A stretch of DNA of 36,703 bases. Origin: Flammeovirgaceae bacterium. Lineage in GTDB: Bacteria; Bacteroidota; Bacteroidia; Cytophagales; Cyclobacteriaceae. Positions 31,157 through 36,703 of this stretch are shown here, one piece after another. The first letter of the stretch is position 1, and each line of letters begins with the position of its first letter. The position numbers and the translations under genes are program-made. The notes beneath the pieces are model-generated. The model was not told where the DNA came from and ran no database searches. It saw only the letters and a program-made list of their open reading frames with translations. The DNA lies in the NCBI GenBank assembly GCA_021298015.1, contig JAJTGY010000038.1, positions 1 to 36,703 on the forward strand, written 5' to 3'.

Positions 31157-32332
31157 TCAATGCCGGAAACCGATAAAGGGCAAAGGCTGGCCCGAACGAA
31201 AATGGGTGTTGGGTAATAACTCCAAAAAGCCATACACCTCCTTCAGATTGGCAAAATCGCCTGAGCCACCGCCTGGCACCGGGTAGGCGATGTTTTGACC
31301 GTTCTCATGGGCGATCTTCACTTGCAGAAAATAGGTGAGGGGCAGCTCGTTATCGTAATCGGAGGCGAGAATCGCTTTCGGCCACTGGAAACTATTCATG
31401 AGCCAGGGCTTCACATACCGGTGAAAGCACATAAACGTGGAAACCGGATTGCCAGGCAGGGCAAACACGGTGTGTCGGGGTGAGGTGCCAAACCAAAGCG
31501 GCTTCCCGGGGCGTTGGCTCACCTGATGAAAATGCTGTTGAATGCCCAACGACCGGAGCACGTCCGGAATGAAATCAAACTTACCCTGCGAAACGCCTCC
31601 GCTCAGGATGATGAGTTGGTGGCGGTTAATCCTATCGGGCAGGTCGCGTTTCAGCACCTCCCGGTCATCCGGCACATGAAACAGATTGGCTTCGATGCCC
31701 ACCTGGCGCAAGGCAGCGGACAAGGCATAACTATTCGACCGTCTGATCTGGTGCGGCAGGGGTGTGGCCTCAATATCCACCAGTTCGTCACCGGTGGAAA
31801 TGATGGCCGTGGACGGCCAGGACAACACGTTAACTTCGGTTTGCCCTACGGCTGCCAGTAAAGCGACTTCAGCGGGTGAAATTTTTTGCCCCGGGCCCAG
31901 CAATGTGGTGCCCCGTTGGGCATCCTGACCCTGCGTGTGAATGCTCTGGCCGCGTGGCAAGTCATCTATACGAATAATGGCAACACCACCTTCAATTGAG
32001 ACATCTTCATAGCGTACCACCGTGTCGCAACCTTCGGGCAACACGGCACCCGTCATCACCTCGAGGGCGACACTGGCATCGGGCAATCGCTGTTGGGGAG
32101 CGCCTGCGGCCTGCATCCCGCGCAGGTCATAGGTTCGTTGTCCGTTTTCATATGATGAATAGGCGATCGCGATGCCATCCATGGCTACCCGATGGAACGG
32201 AGGGAAGTCGCGATCGGCCGTTACGCGGCCGACCAGCACACGGCCCACGCTATGTTGCAGCGGTACGCGCTCTGACGTGGCCACGTGCGGATGGGCCTGG
32301 ATAATCCTGGTAGCTTCGGCTACACTCACCAT
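31157..32332 (-). CDS. moeA: Molybdopterin molybdotransferase MoeA
   Basis: Inserts molybdate into adenylylated molybdopterin, the last step to active molybdenum cofactor. The 391 residues show the MoeA order: VSVAEATRII, DFPPFHRVAMDGIA (domain I), AVLPEGCDTVVRYED, RGQSIHTQGQDAQRG, PAEVALLAAVGQTEV, TGDELVD and SNSYALSAAL, LSGGVSQGKFDFIPDVL, RPGKPLWFG and ALPGNPVSTFMCFHRYV (MoCF domain). The C-terminal domain IV is shorter than in E. coli. It is divergent from moaC with 32 bases between the two starts. Confidence 0.95.
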   Translation of the reverse strand: MVSVAEATRIIQAHPHVATSERVPLQHSVGRVLVGRVTADRDFPPFHRVAMDGIAIAYSSYENGQRTYDLRGMQAAGAPQQRLPDASVALEVMTGAVLPEGCDTVVRYEDVSIEGGVAIIRIDDLPRGQSIHTQGQDAQRGTTLLGPGQKISPAEVALLAAVGQTEVNVLSWPSTAIISTGDELVDIEATPLPHQIRRSNSYALSAALRQVGIEANLFHVPDDREVLKRDLPDRINRHQLIILSGGVSQGKFDFIPDVLRSLGIQQHFHQVSQRPGKPLWFGTSPRHTVFALPGNPVSTFMCFHRYVKPWLMNSFQWPKAILASDYDNELPLTYFLQVKIAHENGQNIAYPVPGGGSGDFANLKEVYGFLELLPNTHFRSGQPLPFIGFRH

Positions 32333-32333
32333 G

Positions 32334-32364
32334 AAAATGTACTTTTAGCTTTCAATATAGCAAG
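32334..32364 (-). promoter_or_regulatory. moeA promoter
   Basis: Minus-strand CTTG (32361-32364), exactly 19 bases, then TACATTTT (32334-32341; 7 of 8 to TAnnTTTG). The -7 box ends one base before the moeA ATG, so the mRNA should begin at or very near the start codon. Confidence 0.5.
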
Positions 32365-32847
32365 ATGGCCAACAAGCTAACGCATGTGGACGATACCGGG
32401 CGACCGCGCATGGTAGATGTGACCGGAAAAAACGTAACCGTTCGCACGGCCCGAGCCCGAGCAACCGTGCATTTGGGCAAGGCGATACTCCGCCAGTTGA
32501 CGGACGATGGGTTTGTGACGAAAAAGGGCCCCGTCTTTCACACCGCTATGGTGGCGGGCGTGATGGCGGCCAAAAAAACGGCTGACCTCATTCCCTTTTG
32601 CCACCCGCTGCCGCTCAACGATTGCCAGGTGAAAATCGAGGTGAAAGGCGAGCGGGTGGTGATTGTGACTGATGTTAAGACGGAGGCGAAAACCGGAGTC
32701 GAGATGGAAGCCCTGACGGCTGCTTCCGTAGCAGCGCTCACCGTGTATGATATGTGCAAGGCGCTCGGCCATACGATGGTGATTGAGGAGGTGTGTCTTC
32801 TCGAAAAGCGCGGGGGCAAGTCGGATTTCAACAGAAAGAGTGGATAA
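32365..32847 (+). CDS. moaC: Cyclic pyranopterin monophosphate synthase MoaC
   Basis: Second enzyme of cofactor synthesis: turns the MoaA product 3',8-cyclo-7,8-dihydro-GTP into cPMP. The 160 residues contain LTHVDDTGRPRMVDV, AGVMAAKKTADLIPFCHPLPL (the catalytic Lys and the CHP loop), TEAKTGVEMEALTAASVAALTVYDMCKALG and the ending EKRGGKSDF, which make this a textbook MoaC. It is divergent from moeA. About 390 bases without an annotated large gene follow. Confidence 0.96.
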   Translation: MANKLTHVDDTGRPRMVDVTGKNVTVRTARARATVHLGKAILRQLTDDGFVTKKGPVFHTAMVAGVMAAKKTADLIPFCHPLPLNDCQVKIEVKGERVVIVTDVKTEAKTGVEMEALTAASVAALTVYDMCKALGHTMVIEEVCLLEKRGGKSDFNRKSG

Positions 32848-33053
32848 CTCACATAAGGCCGGGCGTGTGTGGGCGTTGGTATTTGAATCAATAAAACCCC
32901 GTGAGCCATGCAGTTAGAAAAGATCAGATTTACCGGTAAGTGAAATGCCGCGCGGCAATAATCCGTAAAACGTTACACGGCAAGTGCAAAGCTGCAAATT
33001 GATGAAAATGAATTCATGAGTTGGGCGATTTTCGTAACCAAGATTGTTGGCTT
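32848..33053. other. Gap after moaC with a 12-bp palindrome, no gene recognised
   Basis: TGCCGCGCGGCA (32946-32957) is a perfect 12-bp palindrome followed by AATAAT and could help end the moaC transcript. A start at 32908 opens only 11 codons (MQLEKIRFTGK) and is not called a gene. No known riboswitch structure could be supported. Confidence 0.3.
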
Positions 33054-33170
33054 ATGAAAAACACACCTCGCCCTACCAATGGCATGTATATTGACTTGCT
33101 GCTGCTTGTATCAGCCGGATTTTTTATTGCTCTTGCACTCGTAACGGTGGGCTCCATGGTGTTCCACTGA
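33054..33170 (+). CDS. Small single-span membrane protein (38 residues)
   Basis: ATG at 33054 opens MKNTPRPTNGMYIDL, followed by a hydrophobic run (LLLLVSAGFFIALALV) and a short tail TVGSMVFH before TGA. The pattern, a basic N-terminus and one membrane helix, suggests an inner-membrane microprotein. It is not recognised. It lies alone between moaC and moaE. A hairpin CCGGTA-GGAT-TACCGG (33180-33195) follows 9 bases after its stop and may end its transcript, which mildly supports a real gene. Confidence 0.5.
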   Translation: MKNTPRPTNGMYIDLLLLVSAGFFIALALVTVGSMVFH

Positions 33171-33235
33171 CACACGGAGCCGGTAGGATTACCGGTTTAG
33201 AGCGCCTGGGATGGCAACCAGCTGGCCCCGTATCG

Positions 33236-33664
33236 TTAGTGAGTTGCGGTTTTCTCTGGTTTGGCTGAAATCCATTCTGCACCATCTTCAAACACTTCTT
33301 TCTTGAAAATCGGCACGTTGGTTTTCAGTTGATCGATGATATACTGGCAGGCCTCGAACGACTCCTTGCGGTGCCGGGTGGAAACGGCTACCACCACTGC
33401 GGTTTCACCGGGCTTTAAGGTGCCCACACGATGCGCAACGGCCCATCCCAGCAGCGGCCACTTTTGGGCTGCGGCATCAATGATTTTGCGTGTCTCCGCT
33501 ACGGCCATGGCTTCGTAGGCTTCGTACTCAAGCCATACTACTTTTTTATTGTTTGCCGTGTTGCGCACGTCCCCGATAAAAACATTAACGGCCCCCGCAT
33601 TCAGACTGGAGGCCGTTTCAACGACTTTCAGAATATCAATCGGATTTTCGGTGATCTTGATCAT
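33236..33664 (-). CDS. moaE: Molybdopterin synthase catalytic subunit MoaE
   Basis: Large subunit that transfers sulfur from the MoaD thiocarboxylate to cPMP to form molybdopterin. The 142 residues show AGAVNVFIGDVRN, VVWLEYEAYEAMA, VAHRVGTLKPGETAVVVAVSTRHR, EACQYIIDQLKTNVPIFKKEVFEDGAEWI. The lysines in L-K-T-N-V-P-I-F-K-K-E are the conserved catalytic ones. It follows moaD, with a terminator-like structure between them, and has a near-consensus promoter of its own (TTTC, 19 bases, TACATTTT at about 33698-33705). Confidence 0.94.
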   Translation of the reverse strand: MIKITENPIDILKVVETASSLNAGAVNVFIGDVRNTANNKKVVWLEYEAYEAMAVAETRKIIDAAAQKWPLLGWAVAHRVGTLKPGETAVVVAVSTRHRKESFEACQYIIDQLKTNVPIFKKEVFEDGAEWISAKPEKTATH

Positions 33665-33713
33665 AACGGTAGGATTTTAAGGGTGAATGAACGACACTGA
33701 AAATGTACGATTA

Positions 33714-33753
33714 AAAAAAGCCTTTCGAAAATGACTTTCATCATTTGAGGCTA
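33714..33753 (-). terminator. Terminator-like hairpin between moaD and moaE
   Basis: Minus strand: AGCCT overlapping the moaD stop pairs with AGGCT, enclosing an inner stem AAATGA/TCATTT (33741-33746 with 33729-33734). A run of seven T follows. It would end or attenuate the moaD message before moaE. Confidence 0.5.
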
Positions 33754-33990
33754 ACCTCCGCTCACGGGCGGAATGAGCGCGATTTCGTCCCCTTCGGCAA
33801 TGGCTTGCTGGTCGGTTGCGTACTGATGATTGACCGCCAGGTATAACGAACGCAACTCGCCCAACTGCGGGTATCGGGCCACCAAAAACTGTCGCAAATC
33901 ACCCACCGTCAGGCCGGGGAAGTCAACTTCCACCTCGCGGCCACCGAGAATCTCCGCCCCGATGCCAAATACTTTCAGTCGGCACTTCAT
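33751..33990 (-). CDS. moaD: Molybdopterin synthase sulfur carrier subunit MoaD
   Basis: A 79-residue ubiquitin-like sulfur carrier. MKCRLKVFGIGAEILGGREVEVDF opens the beta-grasp fold, and the chain ends IALIPPVSGG with the Gly-Gly that is adenylylated and thiocarboxylated. The ATG at 33990 is chosen because the earlier in-frame start at 34038 would overlap the divergent moaA start, and because TACCTTTA-CGGC directly precedes the ATG. MoeB, which charges MoaD, is not encoded in the window. Confidence 0.92.
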   Translation of the reverse strand: MKCRLKVFGIGAEILGGREVEVDFPGLTVGDLRQFLVARYPQLGELRSLYLAVNHQYATDQQAIAEGDEIALIPPVSGG

Positions 33991-33994
33991 GCCG

Positions 33995-34033
33995 TAAAGG
34001 TAGTAAGCGGTTAATGAAACCTTGCTAATTTTG
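33995..34033. promoter_or_regulatory. Paired -7 boxes for divergent moaD and moaA
   Basis: TACCTTTA on the minus strand (33995-34002) precedes the moaD ATG by four bases; TAATTTTG on the plus strand (34026-34033) precedes the moaA ATG by four bases. Both lie in a 47-bp divergent gap, so the two promoters overlap and should compete. Both transcripts are predicted to be leaderless. Clear -33 elements are not seen. Confidence 0.5.
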
Positions 34034-34037
34034 GCCA

Positions 34038-35027
34038 ATGACTCCGGTGCTGCACGACAACCATGGTCGCCCGATTTCGTATGCGCGGCTGGCCGTTACC
34101 GACCGGTGTAATCTCCGATGTTTTTATTGCATGCCCGAGGAGGGTATTCGCTATCTCCCCAAGAAGGATCTTCTGACGTTTGAAGAAATCGAACGACTGG
34201 TTGCGATACTGGCAGGTTTGGGTATTCATAAAATCCGCATCACCGGGGGCGAGCCCTTTGTTCGCTCCGATCTGATGGATCTGATCCGGAAAATCAGCCG
34301 CATTGAGGGCATACAGTCGTTGCACCTGACCACTAATGGAGTGTTGACCGCGCCTCACATTCCGGAGTTGAAGGCATTGGGTGTTCGCTCGGTGAACCTC
34401 AGTCTGGATACCCTCGATCGAACCCGGTTTCAGGTGATCACCCGAAGGGATGAATTTGACGCTACATGGCGCACGCTGATGCAGTTACTGGTGGCAGGTA
34501 TTGGGGTTAAGATTAATGCCGTGGTCATGGAAGGGAAAAATATCGATGACATTATTCCTTTTGTTGAACTGACACGCACGATGCCGCTTCATATTCGGTT
34601 TATCGAAGAGATGCCGTTTAATGGCGAAGGATCACACTATCCCCGACTGAACTGGACCTACCGAACGATTTTGGAATACATTCAGTCGCAATACCGACTT
34701 GAAAAGCTGCCCGATGAGCCGCACAGCACTGCGTATACGTACCGGGTACCCGGATTTGTAGGTGATGTAGGTGTGATTGCCGCCTTCAGCCGAACATTTT
34801 GTGGCACGTGCAACCGCATACGCGTTACGGCCCAAGGCATGTTGAAGACCTGCTTGTACGATGATGGCGTATTGGATTTGAAAAGCTTGCTGCGCAGCGG
34901 GATACCCGATGATCAAATCCGGATGGAACTGGGCAAGGCCTTCCGGCAGCGACCAAAAGACGGATTTGAGGCTGAGGGAAAACGAACGAAAGTAGTGACG
35001 GAATCGATGTCAACGATTGGAGGATGA
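34038..35027 (+). CDS. moaA: GTP 3',8-cyclase MoaA
   Basis: Radical-SAM enzyme that starts cofactor synthesis from GTP. The N-terminal cluster motif is C24-x3-C28-x2-C31 in TDRCNLRCFYCMP; the C-terminal cluster is C255-x2-C258-x13-C272 in FCGTCNRIRVTAQG and following. RITGGEPFVRSDLMDL, LTTNGVL and FIEEMPF are present, and the chain ends STIGG with the essential Gly-Gly tail. It is 329 residues long, as usual. Its TGA overlaps the start of the next gene in ATGA, linking cofactor synthesis to that secreted molybdopterin-domain protein. Confidence 0.96.
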   Translation: MTPVLHDNHGRPISYARLAVTDRCNLRCFYCMPEEGIRYLPKKDLLTFEEIERLVAILAGLGIHKIRITGGEPFVRSDLMDLIRKISRIEGIQSLHLTTNGVLTAPHIPELKALGVRSVNLSLDTLDRTRFQVITRRDEFDATWRTLMQLLVAGIGVKINAVVMEGKNIDDIIPFVELTRTMPLHIRFIEEMPFNGEGSHYPRLNWTYRTILEYIQSQYRLEKLPDEPHSTAYTYRVPGFVGDVGVIAAFSRTFCGTCNRIRVTAQGMLKTCLYDDGVLDLKSLLRSGIPDDQIRMELGKAFRQRPKDGFEAEGKRTKVVTESMSTIGG

Positions 35028-35536
35028 AGAAAGAATATCTGATTTTGCTGTTGATCACGTGGGCGTTGGTGGCGGAAGCACAGAACCAATTGCCGACCTC
35101 TTCATTTGTAGTGCGGGGTGCTGTAACGCGCGAGGTAACGATAACCCAACAGGACTTGCTGCGCCTGCCCATGCAGGAATTGGGTGATGTCGTGATAACG
35201 AATCACCTGGGAGAAAAGAAAAGTGAAATCCGTCAGGTACAGGGTGTTCGGCTGCGCGAAGTTCTTCAACCAGTGGAAATAGCGGAGGCATCTCCCCGGT
35301 TGCTGAGCGAATACTTTTTTGTCTTTCGCAGCCGCGATGGCTACACGGTCGTGTATTCCTGGAATGAAATTTTTAACGCGCGGTCAGGCGAGCGGTTTTT
35401 TCTGGTCGTGGGTAAGGATGGTAAAAAAATCAGCGAGTTGGACGATGCCATTCTGATGCTGGCCCCGGATGATCAGCGCACCGGAAGACGCTATCTCAAA
35501 AGCCTGAGTACAGTTGACGTAAAACGGGCACCCTGA
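35024..35536 (+). CDS. Secreted sulfite-oxidase-fold (Oxidored_molyb) domain protein lacking cysteine
   Basis: A 170-residue exported protein with signal peptide MKKEYLILLLITWALVAEAQ. The body follows the small form of the sulfite oxidase/YedY molybdopterin fold: SFVVRGAVTREVTITQQDLLRLP, VQGVRLREVLQPVEI, FVFRSRDGYTVVYSWNEIF, LMLAPDDQRTGRRYLKSLSTVDV. Enzymes of this fold bind molybdenum through a cysteine; this protein has no cysteine at all. So it either binds the cofactor differently or has lost redox function. It starts within the moaA stop (ATGA) and its own stop overlaps the next start (TGATG), so all three genes are translated in sequence. Confidence 0.72.
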   Translation: MKKEYLILLLITWALVAEAQNQLPTSSFVVRGAVTREVTITQQDLLRLPMQELGDVVITNHLGEKKSEIRQVQGVRLREVLQPVEIAEASPRLLSEYFFVFRSRDGYTVVYSWNEIFNARSGERFFLVVGKDGKKISELDDAILMLAPDDQRTGRRYLKSLSTVDVKRAP

Positions 35537-36276
35537 TGGAGTGGTACCTGCTCATTAATCTGTTTTTTGTCATTGCACTCGTTTATGCCTCCGTTGGTTT
35601 TGGCGGAGGTTCCAGTTATCTGGCGCTGCTGGCCGTGGTCGGCATTTCGGTGGTGGTGATGCGACCTACGGCCTTGCTGTGCAACCTGATGGTGGTGGCG
35701 GGGGGCACGTGGGTGTTTTTTCGCGAAGGTCAGGTGGAATGGAAGCGCATCTGGCCCTTGCTGGTGTCAAGTGTTCCGATGTCTTATGTTGGTGCCACCA
35801 TCACCTTTTCGCGCGAGGATGTTTATTTTCAAATCCTCGGTTTCTCGCTTTTGCTCGCTGCCCCTTTTCTGTGGCTGCAGCCCCACGAGCAATCTTCGGT
35901 TCGGCCGCTTCCGGTGGTCTGGTCTTTCGCTATCGGAAGTTCGATCGGGTTTGTTTCCGGATTGGTAAGCATCGGTGGTGGAATTTTTCTGTCACCCGTA
36001 TTGTATTTCCTCAGCTGGGGCCGTGCGCGACAGATTTCTGCCGCTGCCTCTTTGTTTATTCTGGTGAATTCACTGAGCGGGTTGGCCGGGCAGTGGCAAC
36101 AGGTGTTGGATTTGCCGTGGCGGTTTGTGGCGCCCCTGCTGGTGGTTGTGGTGGCAGGCGGCCAAATCGGTTCACGCCTGGGCGCCCGCAAGTTTGATCC
36201 GCTGTGGATCAGGCGCATCACCGCTGTGCTGATTGCCGTGGCGGCTGTGTTTGTGTTAAAGGACCATTGGTTTTAG
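35536..36276 (+). CDS. TauE/SafE-family membrane transporter
   Basis: A 246-residue inner-membrane protein with about seven or eight helices, of the sulfite exporter TauE/SafE family. The repeats begin VYASVGFGGGSSYLALLAVVG and IGFVSGLVSIGGGIFLSPVLYFL, the two inverted G-G-G-rich motifs of the family. It overlaps the previous stop by one base (TGATG). Members export sulfite, sulfonates or related anions, and some probably import them. Placement after a sulfite-oxidase-fold protein hints at a sulfur oxyanion, while placement in a Moco operon would also allow an oxyanion link; neither is proven. Confidence 0.85.
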   Translation: MEWYLLINLFFVIALVYASVGFGGGSSYLALLAVVGISVVVMRPTALLCNLMVVAGGTWVFFREGQVEWKRIWPLLVSSVPMSYVGATITFSREDVYFQILGFSLLLAAPFLWLQPHEQSSVRPLPVVWSFAIGSSIGFVSGLVSIGGGIFLSPVLYFLSWGRARQISAAASLFILVNSLSGLAGQWQQVLDLPWRFVAPLLVVVVAGGQIGSRLGARKFDPLWIRRITAVLIAVAAVFVLKDHWF

Positions 36277-36489
36277 CCTGGGTTTTCGGCTTCCAATCGG
36301 CAATTCCACCCTTACGCATTGGAATTCGCAGGGATTGGCCTTAGGCCGATACTGACTTAATGTACAGAATGCGCCATGTTTTGACGGGCTCCAAAGGCTA
36401 CATTTTCAGCGTGTTGGCACGTAAATCGTGCAAATCATGAGCGGTGGCTATTAAGAATATTTGAGAGTTAGCGGAAATAGCAAAAGACA
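36277..36489. other. Non-coding gap with two inverted repeats
   Basis: AATTCCA (36302-36308) pairs with TGGAATT (36320-36326), and ATTGGCC with GGCCGAT (36335-36351) around TTA. No T-run follows either one, but they may end the moaA operon. Base composition becomes clearly AT-richer from about 36430. No gene recognised. Confidence 0.35.
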
Positions 36490-36615
36490 ATGAGTAATAA
36501 CAAAATAATACTAAACGGCTGCATTGATCAATTTAAGACTGATAATGCATTAACCACATCTGATAGCGAAACCTTTGAACTGTTTGCAATGACTCAAGTA
36601 ACAAAGTCGAAATGA
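36490..36615 (+). pseudogene. Truncated N-terminus resembling AIPR phage-resistance proteins
   Basis: ATG at 36490 opens 41 codons: MSNNKIILNGCIDQFKTDN, then SDSETFELFAMTQVTK, then a TGA. As I remember it, this matches the first 40 residues of AIPR (abortive infection phage resistance) proteins, which are about 550-650 residues long and continue after the F-E-L-F-x-x-T-Q motif. Here the likeness stops at residue 39. Another frame is open from about 36604 to the window end but does not look like the next part of AIPR. This suggests a broken or rearranged defence gene. The AT-rich composition, unlike the rest of the window, is in line with acquired DNA. Confidence 0.45.
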
Positions 36616-36703
36616 AAGCTCCCCTTACTTAGTAGCATCCAAAATTAAAGAATTCCACGATGAACTTTCATCCTGTTGGAATGTGGGAAACTCCACGCCC
36701 CCC

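Noticed and set aside
32908-32943. An 11-codon frame MQLEKIRFTGK after moaC
   Set aside because: Too short to support, with no downstream partner and no recognisable promoter box directly before it.
32848-33053. A molybdenum-cofactor riboswitch in the gap after moaC
   Set aside because: The gap lies downstream of moaC, not in a leader of a Moco gene, and I could not build the conserved multi-stem structure. Only a 12-bp palindrome is present.
1-36703. tRNA, rRNA, CRISPR arrays and complete insertion sequences
   Set aside because: I saw no cloverleaf sequences, no regular short direct repeats with spacers and no transposase motifs by reading. A dedicated scan (tRNAscan-SE, CRISPR finder, ISfinder) would be needed to exclude them.

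Overview
The window looks like a chromosomal piece of a Bacteroidota bacterium, most likely order Cytophagales. The signs are a type IX secretion (T9SS) substrate beside a PorP/SprF protein, promoters of the Bacteroidota form (TTTG, 19 bp, TAnnTTTG), a Bacteroidota-style carotenoid/photolyase operon, and DUF2911 and DUF6435-like proteins. No rRNA, tRNA, CRISPR array or complete insertion sequence was recognised.

Left part (1-8348, minus strand): a light-response island. A MerR-type regulator with a cobalamin-binding domain (CarH/LitR-like, key ligand residues present) lies upstream of an ECF sigma factor. The sigma gene is followed by crtI, crtB, idi, a small DUF6435-like gene, a DNA photolyase, an SRPBCC protein, crtZ and a fused CrtYcd-type lycopene cyclase. 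The enzymes predict isopentenyl diphosphate isomerisation, phytoene, lycopene, beta-carotene and zeaxanthin, coupled to light-driven DNA repair. The sigma promoter matches the Bacteroidota consensus exactly. It is bracketed by two palindromes of the same design (10-bp arms, 14-bp spacer) whose centres are 63 bp apart, and these are good candidate operators for the regulator. A small toxin-antitoxin module with a frameshifted toxin sits inside the operon.

Middle (8440-15684): an Lhr-type ligase-associated helicase and the PdeM phosphoesterase, two parts of a DNA-repair set that is usually contiguous, are separated by an outer-membrane porin and a PiT phosphate permease that form a phosphate-uptake pair. 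A CapA-family protein overlaps the end of pdeM. Then (15911-20103, minus) come Sua5/TsaC, 6-phosphofructokinase and phosphoglycerate kinase, preceded by a Nudix hydrolase and a small secreted protein.

Next (20213-29600): a 1740-residue T9SS type-B substrate with duplicated modules is divergent from a PorP/SprF partner. A three-gene minus-strand set follows: a RimB-like retropepsin-type protein, the RimK ATP-grasp ligase and an AstE/aspartoacylase-type hydrolase. A DUF2911 protein lies upstream of it. Right part (29776-36276): ffh, then a molybdenum-cofactor cluster (moeA, moaC, moaE, moaD, moaA) with a secreted molybdopterin-domain protein that lacks cysteine and a TauE/SafE exporter. The last 400 bp are AT-richer and hold what looks like the broken N-terminus of an AIPR-type phage-resistance gene.

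Several genes (the left-edge gene, sua5, moaD, moaA) have a TAnnTTTR box exactly four bases before the ATG, which suggests leaderless transcripts. All calls rest on reading the sequence and on remembered family knowledge. No database search was run.
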